A stretch of DNA of 64,000 nucleotides, taken from assembly GCA_018398585.1 (NCBI GenBank), contig JAGTTD010000012.1, forward strand, positions 23,631,036-23,695,035. Reading direction: 5' to 3'. This document shows positions 30,923-41,760 of this stretch, piece by piece (within the stretch, counting starts at the first letter, position 1; the number at the start of each line of letters is the position of its first letter). A model generated the notes under the pieces. That model was given only the letters and a program-made list of their open reading frames with translations, did no database searches and was not told where the DNA came from. Made by a program: the position numbers and the translations under genes. Origin of the DNA: Simmondsia chinensis. Its lineage: Eukaryota; Streptophyta; Magnoliopsida; Caryophyllales; Simmondsiaceae.

Positions 30923-33789
30923 TTGCATCCTATAGTATGTCATTGGGGTAAAAACGCTAAGAAAAATGGAGAGAATGTCACTTATATTGGGGGTTATATT
31001 AGTATGATGTTTATTAGAAAAGATGTCAATTTTAGTGGATTGATCAATTTGTTGCATGAGCATTATAATATTGACCAAAATATTGTTAATTTGAAAGTGA
31101 AATGGGGCATTCGTTTTGCACATAGGCATAAAATGGTTGGTCTTCTCAATGACGATTCATTGGAAGTTATGTGGTCATACATGGAGCTACAAAAGCAGCT
31201 TACAATAGAGTTTTATATAGAAGTTGAGCTAGAAAGTCTGAATATTTATACAAAAAATTGCCTATCCGAATATCACTAAACTTATATGTATCCAGCACCT
31301 TATTCGAATTTGTTGTCTGCTGAATCCCAATCTTACTAATAGAACATAATGCATTATCCTATGTCTTACCGTGAGAATAGGGTTGGTCCAAGTGTTCCCA
31401 AAAATTATGTGACTAATACTAGTATCTCGGTTCGTCTAACTCCGTTATTGTAATGTCCTACCAATAACACAATCCCATGCAATTCTGGAATGGGTCAAGT
31501 TAGTGCATTCACTGGGCAAGATCGTATTCCAGTTCATCCAACTCCATTAATAGAATGTCTTGCCAATAATTCAATTTCGTGTAATTCTGGAATGGGTCAC
31601 GGCTGATGCATCAAGTACCTATACTAGGCAAGCTGTGAGTTTCTCTAGTGAAGGATGCTCAATGTCACAATCTAATCCTATAATAGAATATGCAGAACAA
31701 GGTGATGATGGTGATAGAGCATTTGTCATTATGACTTACAATGATAGTGATCACGGCTATTTGATTGAAGATGATGACAATAAGCGAATTGATGAAATCG
31801 AAAGGAAGCTTCAACATGATGATGGGATGACGATCTCGTTGATGAGTGAATTGATGAAATTGAAAGGGAGTTTGAATGTGAAGACACTAATGAAGATCCC
31901 ATTAGTGCTTGTGCTCCCATCCCCTGAATTTGTTCGTATCAATAGAAATCCCTTTCTCAAGCTTGATGAATTTAATTTTCACTTTAATCCTGCGGGCAAG
32001 TTTGAAGTGAAACAACTTTTTCATACGAAAAAGGATTTGATAGACACTGTGAAACAGTATTCTATAAGAAAAAATGAATTTTATAAGGCAATTGAATCAA
32101 ATCCATTAAAGTTGGTGTTGAAATGTAAGAAGAATTCTTGTTTATGGTGGCTAAGGACACGAGTCAGAGATCTGTAATTCCCTCACGTCACAGTTATAAA
32201 GTACAAAGATCCTCCCACATGTCTAAGTGATGTGTTTAACCAGAACCATCGCTTGGTAGGCTCTTTCACCATTGCCTAACATGTGATGGAGCTTGTTAGA
32301 ACATAGGTGTCAATTTTTCTGCGAGTTCTATTGCTCAAGCTTTCTCTTATCATTTTCGATTAAAGATTACATACAATACAAAATGGCTTGGTCGGCAAAA
32401 CAAAGAGCAATGGATGATATATTTAGCACCTTTGAGGACTCATATGCAAAGCTTCTCCAATTTTTAAGAACCATCAAAAGATTAAATCCTGGTACAAAAA
32501 TTGTATTCAGAAGTATCACAACTTCATACCCTTCTGGCCACTATTTTTACCAAGCTTTTTGGTTGTTCGGGGGAAACCATACAAGGGTTTCGGTTTTTTC
32601 AGCCTAGAATCTTAATCGATGGTACCCATTTTTTTGGGAAGTATAAGGGAGCAGTGTTACTTGCTGTTGCTTCGAATACCAATAATCAAGTGATTCCCTT
32701 ATCATTTCCCCTCATAGAATGAGAGAGTAATGTCAGCTAGTCATTGTTCATGAAGTCCTTGAAAAGGATATATAATAGGAGATAGAGAAATATGTGTAAT
32801 TTTGGATCGTCACACTGGAATAATGAATGCAATGAGTGGAAGAGATTGGGGTGAGTCATATGCCCATTATAGGATTTATTCAAGACACCTTACTTCTAAT
32901 GTGAATGTAAGGTTTCGAAATACAACATTGAGAAATTTGACAAAATATGCTGCAAAGCAGGCTCAACCCAAAAAATTCAACTCCACGTTCTATAGAAACG
33001 GTGAGTTGAATATCCATGTCATAGATATCTTAGTGAAATTAGCCTGAACAAGTGGGCTCTTTGCCATGACCAAGACAAGCGATATGGGCCCATGACTACT
33101 AATATGACTAAAGTCATGAATGCTGTGTTAAAGGGAGTTCTTAGCCTTCCAATCATTGCACTTGTAGAGTTGACCTTCTATGTGGAAAATAAATAGTCTG
33201 TTTGAAGGCGAGGAATTGCGGGTGAATTTCTTGCTGAAGAGAAAACTTGTTGCCCAAAAATCAATGAAATATTGGTGTCCAACAAAGCTAAGGCGCGGTA
33301 TCATCTTGTTGAAATTTTTGATTATCAAAGGGCCATATATGAGGTCATCATTGCATGGGGTGATAGAGCAGGCAAAAAAGGAGGACATATCATTAACATC
33401 GAAAAAAAGACTTGCTCCTGTTAAAAACTTTAGTTGTATGGTATTCCATGTTCCAATATTCTTGCCATATGCCACAGTAGAAATTATGGCCCTAACTCGT
33501 ATTATTCTCTTCCCATGTATTGTGATTTACACGAACCAAAGTTCAATCCAATTCCAGACAAGGGATATTAGGAGCAATATGATGGATTTAAACTGATCCC
33601 TAATCCTAGAATGAAAACGAAGCCAATGCCTTCCCCTTCTAAACAAATTCAAAATGAGATGGATGAGAATGATGATACATGGAGGGTCACATGTGGGTTT
33701 TGTGAGGAAAAAGGTCATAATGTATTAACATACAAGAAGAAAAGGGAGCATGAGGCTCAATTAGTAACTAGTAATGATGAAATATAGGA
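30923..33789 (+). pseudogene. MULE (MuDR-type) transposase
   Basis: Plus-strand fragments in changing frames. N-terminal domain (30923-31279; HWGKNAKKNGENVTYIGGY). MuDR DNA-binding domain (31940-32170; KKDLIDTVKQYSIRKNEFYK, then ESNPLKLVLKCKKNSCLWWL). Transposase core (about 32600-33190) with IDGTHFFGKYKGAVLLAVAS, where the first catalytic Asp sits, then ICVILDRHTGIMNAM, RHLTSNVNVRF and the MTTNMTKVMNAVLKG region. A degenerate SWIM finger near 33420-33465 in which the usual His of CxH is Asn. A CCHC knuckle CGFCEEKGHNVLTYKKK near 33697. Such proteins cut MULE ends. Stops at 32175, 32718 and elsewhere make this copy non-functional. Confidence 0.85.
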
Positions 33790-33884
33790 CGGTCATAATT
33801 ATTTATATTTTATTTATAATTGTTTTTATCTAGTATTTTGTTATTTATACATATCTATTAATTTTGTTATTGTGTCAAAGCAAA

Positions 33885-35480
33885 GATGGAGTAGGGTCAA
33901 GCTGACCCCAGCCTCTTACAGCTACAACCTCAGCATATGGGATGGAGAGGTGAGTTTGATATTCTATCAGTCACATTTTTTAGCTTATTCTTGTTTACAA
34001 ATAAACTAATTTTTATTCACTTCTTGTTGCAGGATGTGGGGGTTCTCAATTAATGGCACCATGTCACTTGATTATTAGGTTAATGGAGAGTAGATGATCG
34101 GATTCTAGGCTATGTTAGGTGTATTGAACGTTTTGGAGCACACATACTGATTAGTGTGTTTCTAGGTCCTCCTATCATCACTACATTGGTCGAGAGGTGG
34201 CAGTAGGTGACCCACACCTTTCACCTGACAGTTAGGGAGGCAACAATCACCTGACAATGATGTTTTTATCATGATGGGGTGGTTGAGGGTAAATTGGATT
34301 CTCGTCACTATTAGTAGTGATGTAGATTGGGCCGCTTTAACGAAAGAGCTACTTGGGATCTAGCCTACCCTTGATGCATTACATGGCTCCTATATCAGAT
34401 TTAATTGGCTTCATCAGCACTTCTTCCACTTGCTTGCTCAAGCCACAGATATTCAAATTGAATATTACTGCCAAGGGATATATTTTTACATTAATTGATG
34501 GCATGTAGTGTGGAGACAAGACAGGTAATGAGATACAACTCATATATCTATAGTTGCTCCTTGATTGGGATACAACGATAGAATATAGTTGAGGAAGTGC
34601 GGCGCTAGCTTTCATGTACCGACAACTATGTCGAGCATCATGGCAAGGAATACAAGAGATTGCTGGCCCTTTTACTTTTGTACAAGTTTGTTATATATTC
34701 TTCTGTGAAATTCTATTTTTATATGATCATATTTGTGATTTGTGTTGTTTTTTCATATAAATATAGTTATAGGCATGGGAGAGGATTCCCATAGGTCTTC
34801 CAGACCAAGCTCCCCATTTCCGTAGAGATAATGATTATCCACTTATATGCAAGTATTTTTATAATTTAAAAATTTTGAATAATAATGTTTGAATTTATGT
34901 ACTTATCAAATCAAATTTTTATTTGGTAGGTGGATACATGATGTTTCTCATATAGATACATCAAGAAAATTTAAGTACTTTAGGGGTGCCTTTGATTTAC
35001 AAAACAGTGATTGGTAAAAATTGTATTTACTTGTATGTTTGTATTTGATTTTTATTCATTATTCATGACAAATCTTTGATATTTTATTTTAGATGGTATG
35101 AACTTCATATACAGATGAGATAATTACATTGCTTCCAACCATATGCCGTCAAGGTCAGCATATTTGGCATAGTGTAGTGACAGTCATCAGTTTTGACATT
35201 GTTGAGTAGCATTTTCAGAATCTTATGATGCGTCAGTTTGTAATGCAACAAGGTATCCCGATGGATACTAGTCCCTTTGTTGATTTACATACAATTGATC
35301 GACACGGTAAACATAAGGTCAATAGACATCATGAAGTATATATGTTAATGTGGGGTAGACGGACGAAGTATTTTATATTCTTTCCTCCTATCACAGCCTC
35401 TCTTCCCAATAACGACCCATACATTTCATGGTACCGGCGCATCACACAACTGAACATAACCCCTCCTACTCAACATTCAT
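33885..35480 (+). pseudogene. Plant mobile domain (MAIN-like) gene of the MULE, with introns
   Basis: Fragments match the plant mobile domain in order: ILGYVRCIERFGAHILISVF, then LVERWQ and THTFHLTVREATIT (about 34095-34260); CRASWQGIQEIAGPF (34640); WAWERIPIGLPDQAPHFR (34770); RWIHDVSHIDTSRKFKYFRG (34929); and MMRQFVMQQGIPMDTSPFVD with the WYRRIT end (35225-35480). Splice signals are visible: AG|GTGAGT at 33950 and TTGCAG at 34027-34032, ATATAG at 34763-34768, TTTGGTAG at 34922-34929. So this is genomic and not a retrocopy. Plant mobile domains occur in host proteins (MAIN, MAIL) and in mobile elements including MULEs. Stops and frameshifts make it a pseudogene. Confidence 0.75.
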
Positions 35481-35738
35481 GAAACCTCTATCTTCCAATT
35501 CAGTCAAATGAAGAGTATCTTATAAGTATTTTTATTTTAGTCTTATAAATTTAAAAATTAATATGAAAACATATTCTAATATTTGTTGCTTCTATTAAAC
35601 AACTAACGACTATATCCTGGATGATCAATAAAAGTAGGGGGATTTATAAAGATTATGAAATCACTCAAACGAAAGCTCAAATAAACAGATTGACTATACA
35701 CGATTTGAGGACATTCACACTTCAATGCTTATAGCGTT

Positions 35739-36053
35739 TTGGATGAACCAATCTGCTCCAGATGCCTGCTTCTGGTAACTTCTCCTCCCGTCCTTCCACT
35801 TCTACTCATGAAGTTGGAGCATCGTCGAGAGGGATTTGGAATCAACACAACGAGGGTCATCAACAGTTTCAAAATGTGCATTCTGAAAATGTTGATAAAG
35901 ATCTTATTTATTAAAAAAAACTTTATCCCTAGAGAAGATCTTATGCATGAAGATAAGATAGGGGTAGAAGTAGAGGTAAAGGTAGATATAAAGGTAGGCA
36001 AAGGGAGAGATAGAGGCCTAGGCGAAAAACAAAGACGTCCATTTTTACCTTAG
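35739..36053 (+). other. Charged open frame downstream of the mobile-domain pseudogene
   Basis: 104 open codons ending in a basic, Gly/Arg/Lys-rich stretch (KGRDRGLGEKQRRPF). Such tails are seen at the ends of plant-mobile-domain and MULE proteins, so this may be the last exon of that gene. No start codon choice can be supported. Confidence 0.35.
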
Positions 36054-36729
36054 ATTTTATATGTATGTAATTTAAGCGTTGTATTTGTATATTGTACACA
36101 TATCTTTTATTAGAATAAGAGATGTCTTTTCTCTATGACTCGAACGTGTGATATTTTCTTTTCATAAACTATTGTATTGATATTATGTAATTGCTTGTGT
36201 CAATTGTCGCGGTCGATATACTATAATGGGAGTCAAGGGTATCAATAAAATCATTGTCTTATATAAAATGTTGATAATCCTGTGAAATTGCATGAAACTG
36301 TGATAATTCAAATTCAGAGGTCAAACATTTCTACTAAACGGTATTGGTTAAAAAAATTGTGAATAAAATATTTCACTGAATTAAATTGGATCCATTAATT
36401 CAAGAAATAGTGAAGGTTTTTGATCTTTTTCAATTAAAAAAAAAACCAAGATTTAGATTGATTTATTTTAAAGTGAATTCATTCATCCTAAAATTTATAT
36501 TTCAACTGTAATTTTGTTATTTACTAAAAGTAATATATCATTTTGTCCTCTAACATAAAATGTACCAATTAAAACGAGTTATTGGATATACTGATGGTAA
36601 ACCAAGTTTCTGGCTCTCGGTTTAACAACTGTAAAACTTTGTTACCAAAATGCTGTTTAGTTACATTAACTCTCCAGTACTAGATTGCAGTCCAGATCTT
36701 GGTTTTTATATGAATAACTGTGTCAGCTT
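36054..36729. other. Non-coding 3' part of the MULE
   Basis: AT-rich sequence between the last open frame and the right terminal repeat. No gene recognised. Confidence 0.45.
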
Positions 36730-36975
36730 GTGTCGTTTTAACTGAGGATATAAAGAACCCTAGCTCCTATTGTATGGTTTACATTAAAGTTAACCGTATT
36801 CTCGGAGCACAGTATACTTTAAGGTCAACCACGTTTTCGGAACGCGTTTTGCATTTGCCTAGCCACGTCAATCACCTTGCACACGTCGACCTCATCAAAG
36901 TAATTATTTGTTTTCGGGCATTATTATTATTATTATTATTTTCAATATTATTTTCAGAACCAACTCGTTTTATAT
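36730..36975 (-). repeat. Right terminal inverted repeat of the MULE
   Basis: Inverted match to 21840-22085, including CGGAACGCGTTTTGCATTTG and CACCTTGCACACGTCGACCT. A TTA microsatellite (about 36923-36943) lies within it. Confidence 0.7.
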
Positions 36976-37442
36976 CTACATCATATATTCACATTCTAGC
37001 ACCCCAAAGGAAAGGAGATGTCAAAAAGAAAAAGAAAATGTATACAATATGAACAATGAAATAAATTAAAAAACCTAGTGAACCTGAAAAAGGGGGAAAA
37101 GAAAAAAAAACCCATAGTACAGTGCTAAAGATCCGTATAAGTGGATGATCTAATATGACTTGATTGAATAATAATTGGCCTAATTCGGTTTCAGACAAAC
37201 TCACCTATTACATCTCATTATCAGTTTAACCATGTTATCACTCTAAATTTGAGCCAAATTTAAACTAAAGATCAATAGAGACCCTAGTTAAGGACCAAGG
37301 ACCGAATCCAACACTTAGTAAACAAGTCCAATTTAGTCCTACCCAGCTATGTCAGTGTAGTGAAGATCCTCCTTTGGAGACAGCATTTACACATCAGGAT
37401 CAATAGGAGCATTCAATCCGATGAACACGATCCCTCAGGATA
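36976..37442. other. Spacer between MULE and host gene
   Basis: No gene or repeat recognised. It probably holds the 3' UTR and polyadenylation region of the minus-strand host gene. Confidence 0.4.
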
Positions 37443-39493
37443 CTACTGTACAGAGCAACTTGATTCGCAGGCATCCCTTTTAATTCCGAGATTGAACTCG
37501 TGCAAGTCTTTTTTATTTGAAGGGCGAATCGAAGCAGTATAAGAACTATTGTAAGTATACTCAGTTATATATTTTTTTCCTTTTATTTTTCCTTTTCCTT
37601 TTTCCTCGATATAATCAGCAAATTGCACTCTTTTCTTCTTCTTCTCCTCCTTTCTTCCCCCATCTACAACAATTACCCACAAATAGAATTCCATTAGAAA
37701 TCAAATCCATTAAAACTAGGTTCCAAAGGGAAAAAATTACAAGTTTTTTTCTAGTGTTTCGTTTATAACAAAAATAACATATAAAAATAGTATGGAAAGT
37801 ATAAAGAAAAAATCGCCAATTTTAGAGAATTTTACTTTCTACGGAAAAAAAAAGAGAAGATAATGTAAGTTCATAAAGAAATAACAGTTGAGCACTTAGA
37901 CACCTTTTTTGTTCGTTAAGGACATAGCCTAGTGGCAGAGAATACATGTGGCCATACATGCCACTCGGGTTCGAATCTCCATTACAGTATTTGTGACTTC
38001 CCTGTATGAGAATTTTAAGGGGTATTTCCCCATCCCCGTCCCCGTCCCCGTCCCCGTCCCCGTCCCCCACTAACCTACCAAAAAACTTAGACTCCTTTTA
38101 ACTATGGCGTGTTTATTTGACCAAACTTTGGCATGATCAAAATGAAAACTATTGATAGTTTAAGCATCGAATCAAAAGATCAAACCTAATTCTATAGTAT
38201 GGAGTTTCAGGAACTAAATTACAGGATGTAAAATCTCATATAAGCATTTTAAATATTATCTAATGAATTTTAAAACGATTACTATTTTTTTTTTTTTAGA
38301 ATTGAAATTATTTATTCGAATTATAATAATAAATGTTTTTTGAACATCAATAAGAAAAGTTAACATTGCCATAGTTTCACCCAATTTTATTATATTCACA
38401 AGTATTACAAGATAAAGAAAAACCTCAAAAAATAATACAAAATTTTTTTTAACGTTTTACTTGGTTTTAAATAGAGGTGACAAATCCAACATGATTTGAG
38501 AAATCGACTTGTAGAACTTGTAAACCGCTCCAAATCTAATTTAAATTTTGTCTTAAATAATTGAACCTAAAGTTGAACTATCGGACCTGAATCTAACCTA
38601 GCTTGTTCTTTGCTTGACTCAAATATCCTGATACTTTATTTGACCCAGTCAACCCACCACTAAACTAAACCAACCCGACCCAAAATAGCCTGAACTCGAA
38701 CTCATTCCGAAGTGAAACTCAAATTAACCTAAGATCTTTAAATAAAATGATAGTTTTCATTTATTAGCAGTACACTAAACTTTAAAATGATAATTAAGCA
38801 CCTATCTCACTAATACAATAAAGATGTTTGCGAGAACATAAATTATTTAAAATATAATCTAAATTTTGGTAAATAGTTTATGACAACAAGGCATTAAGTA
38901 GTAGAATTATAATGAGCTGAAATTCGTAAAATTCCGCCCAAAATTGACGAGCACCTGAGACAATTGAAAATGAAAGTATACAATCCGAAATAAGTTGACC
39001 CAAACCCAACCCATCCTGAAATAAATACAAGCCAAAAGTGACCAGGGGCTAAATGGGTCAATCCGAGCCTGAGCCACAATGACCCAACCCACAAGGATAC
39101 ACCTGAACATGATCCAGATGAACCAATTGCCACACTAGTTTTAGTAGGTGATAGTTTTTATTTCCAGGGGAAACAAAGGAGAAGAGTGGAAAAACAGAGG
39201 ACCCACAAGCAAAATGAAATGAATCAATATATACAAGGAAAAAAACATAGAACAAACAACAATAAATGAATCAATGAAAGAGAGAAAAGTGAAGCAAAAA
39301 GGAGACAAGTAGTAAAGAGAAACATACCAGAAGTTAAACAAGAACGCAAGCAGGATGGAGTGGAGGAGAGAGAATGAGGAGATGGAGAGGGGGAAGTCTT
39401 AATGCGGCGTAGGGAGAGAAGGATTACAGTGCCGGAGAGGGCCATGGCTGTTGCCATTATCAGGCCCTTTGAGTTCATCAGCACGCTCGACAT
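37443..39493 (-). CDS. Small host membrane-anchored protein of unknown function, two exons
   Basis: Exon 1 is 39493-39328: the ATG gives MSSVLMNSKGLIMATAMALS, a predicted membrane segment at about residues 9-28, then a Ser/Pro-rich stretch ending CLRSCLTS. It stops at a consensus donor (TCTG|GTATGT). A 1.66 kb intron ends at TTGTAG, and exon 2 (37663-37443) continues in phase with GGRKEEKKKKRVQFADYIEE and a basic tail to a TAG. Splice phase (1/2) matches exactly; the product is 128 residues. The N-terminal anchor followed by a Lys-rich KKKRVQFA motif is, as I recall, shared by small uncharacterised angiosperm proteins. It is the only intact-looking gene here. A (CT)n tract lies in the 5' UTR and a SINE in the intron. 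The exact C-terminus is less certain. Confidence 0.65.
37910..38084 (+). mobile_element. tRNA-derived SINE in the host gene intron
   Basis: Polymerase III boxes are visible: A box TAGCCTAGTGGC (about 37927) and B box GGGTTCGAATCTC (about 37967). The unit ends in six copies of CCCCGT. Imperfect target-site duplications ACTTAGACACCTTTTT (37894-37909) and ACTTAGACTCCTTTTA (38085-38100) flank it. It runs antisense to the host gene. Confidence 0.8.
38034..38070. repeat. (CCCCGT)n hexanucleotide repeat
   Basis: About six units at the 3' end of the SINE. Unusual, since plant SINEs mostly end in A, T or TTG runs. Confidence 0.9.
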
Positions 39494-39501
39494 GGCCGCT
39501 T

Positions 39502-39502
39502 T

Positions 39503-39532
<30 letters not shown>
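39502..39532. repeat. (GA)n microsatellite in the 5' UTR of the host gene
   Basis: About 15 GA units, read as (CT)n in the transcript, ending about 9 bases upstream of the ATG at 39493. Plant leaders often hold such tracts. Confidence 0.9.
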
Positions 39533-39538
<6 letters not shown>

Positions 39539-39591
39539 CTAATGGCAGTCGTACACAGGAGAAAAGAAGAGGCACGGACGAGGACCATGAA

Positions 39592-39604
39592 AATTATATA
39601 TGCT
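39592..39604 (-). promoter_or_regulatory. Probable TATA box of the host gene
   Basis: The complement reads CATATATAATTTT, about 100 bp upstream of the start codon. Transcription would begin around 39565. Confidence 0.5.
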
Positions 39605-39619
39605 CTTCATTAATCTAAG

Positions 39620-41270
39620 CATATCACATTTCAATACATATATGTATATAGAATGTGTTATTTTGATTTTGAACATTTAAGGCGTATGTGTACCTTCAAG
39701 TTTTAACTTTATTAATTACATACCATTTTACCATAATTCAATTAAAAAATGATAAAATGTTATAAAATTTTAATAATTTATTATGTTACATGTAAAATAA
39801 ATACTACCAAAGTAAGGTTTTTCTATTTGAATTTGAATTTAAAATATAGTTAATAAGTGGTAAGATCGATTAATAAAGGTCTGTAAATATTTGTACTTAA
39901 CATCATTTAAATTACAATAACAATTAAAATAAAATTTTCAATTCTCCTACTCTTCTCTTCATCTTCTCCTTCTCGTTTTCATCTTCTATTTTTCTTCTTC
40001 TTTTATATTCTTCTAAAATTAAATTAATTTTAAATGCATTCTTAATTAATTTATCATATTAATATTTTATTTTTATACACACTATTCAATACCATTAAAA
40101 ATTACAATCTTATTTTATATAATTTATTTTAATCTTAATTTAATAAAACGTGAATATAATGAAACAATGACTTCAAAGCTATAGATAATTAGCCTAGTGG
40201 TAACGACGGTACAAGTGTGAAAGCAATCTGGATTTTTCAACTCCTTTTTGTGTACGCGAGTCACGGAAAAGGACCCGAAGCCACCGTGTGAAAATATTTT
40301 CTTTTTTTTTTTTAATTTAATTTTATTTTCCGTATGAAAGTGTGAGGTCAGCGGTCACATAGGACCCACAAGTGGATAGGAAAGGTCAAATTGTAGTCTT
40401 GGTGAATGGGGTGGTGGTGAGTAGAAACTTCTACAACTATAAATTTGCATTCATAAATCAACAAGTGGACAAGTGTAAGCTTGAATTGTGTGGTGGGGTT
40501 GATTTGTCATGAAACCATATGTTAGGTTATAATGTCATCATAATTGGGGCTAAATAAGTCGAGTTGATAGAAGAATCAATTTTTGATTCTATTTAAAAGT
40601 TTTAATTGATTGTAAAGTTTATATTTAATTGATAAAATGATCTTTTTTTTATTTTTTTATGCCATTTATTATTAACTTTTAACTACCATGGTTTGCTATG
40701 TTTATCACTATACATTGTTGTAATTAGTTACTATCTTGATTTAATTCTAATCATCATAACTTACCACTATGCTCTCATAATGGCCAATGCTCTAACTATT
40801 ATCCTCTAGCACCATGAGTAGCTAACACGAAGGTACACTCTCATCATGAACCAGTATGGTCATTGCCACCATGACTTGCCACCCCATGTAGTACATCTCC
40901 ATCATCCACTACCTTAGCTTGCAGCTACTATGGTCCACCTCTACCAACATGGCCACACACTTTGATCAACATAGCTTAGCTATAACTATACTATCCACCA
41001 CTAAGGCATGTTATTATCTATCATTATTGCTTGATACCACTATGATTTGCCCATCAGCAACACCCTCACCCCCTGCCACTATTGATTGATTTATGTTATC
41101 AAAACTTTTTATCATTATAATAGATAAATTATCTCTTAAATATATATCTAGACACTCTATGTTGGAAAAATGTTCTAACGAATAATAAAAAATTCTCACT
41201 CAAGATAAATGAAAAGAAATTGAGAGAAACAAATGAAACTCAATAAAGCAATATCAATGACCTTGAACAG
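39620..41270. other. AT-rich intergenic DNA with a tRNA-like SINE remnant
   Basis: At 40188-40270 the sequence TTAGCCTAGTGGTAACGACG resembles a tRNA A box, and a weak B-box-like TTTTTCAACTCC follows 40 bp later, suggesting an old tRNA-derived SINE. Nothing else recognised. Confidence 0.4.
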
Positions 41271-41279
41271 ACAAGGAAG

Positions 41280-41760
41280 GCAATAGGGCGGGTAAAACCC
41301 ATTATCCAAGGGTACCTGTCTTATTTTAGGCAGGTATGGGTATATGTGAGGTTAGTAATGGGTACGGGTTGGGTGTATCCGCCTCGTACCTACCATGGGT
41401 ATGGGAGCGGTATGGGTATAGTGTTGTACCCGCTCTGCCCTGCTCGATACCAGCCCCCCCTTGCCTTGTACCCACCATACTTGCTCCAAAAATACGTGTT
41501 TAAATTCAATTACCTAATTATTTATTAATGTTATGAAAAAATATAATTAAAATTTTATAAATAGTATTAAATAATTAATATAGACAGATATGAATAATCG
41601 TTTTATACCCACATTAGGGAGGGTAATGGATACCTGTTAAATACTTGCAAGTAATGAGGCAGGTATGAGTATGGGTTTATAGGTATGGGTATCCACTTCA
41701 TTCTTAAGGCGAGTATAGGTATGAATTTGGGTGGCCGGTACGGATATAGAGGAGGCACCA
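41280..41760 (+). repeat. GGGTA-rich dispersed element, copy 1
   Basis: Ends rich in GGGTATGGGTA/GGCGGGTA motifs enclose an AT-rich centre (AAATACGTGTTTAAATTCAA). Inverted relative to 45535-45905. Probably a non-autonomous DNA transposon; class not determined. Confidence 0.6.

Larger units (their letters stand above)
21840..36975 (+). mobile_element. Mutator-like element (MULE) with transposase and plant-mobile-domain gene, split by a LINE
   Basis: The segment 21840-22085 is inverted at about 36730-36975; the best part (ATAATTATTTTGATGGGGTC and its partner) is roughly 75% identical over about 95 bp by eye. Between these terminal inverted repeats lie a degraded MuDR-type transposase (30923-33789) and a plant mobile domain gene (33885-35480), both plus strand. 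Removing the LINE and its nested insertions (22541-30839) leaves about 6.8 kb, a normal MULE size. The exact outer ends and the expected 9 bp target-site duplication were not found, so the limits are approximate. All genes are broken. Confidence 0.7.

Noticed and set aside
37910..37990. tRNA gene
   Set aside because: A and B boxes are present, but the sequence does not close into an acceptor stem. Imperfect target-site duplications and the repeat tail show a SINE.
37822..38070. Minus-strand frame with Gly-Asp repeats
   Set aside because: It is a translation of the (CCCCGT)n microsatellite within an intron.
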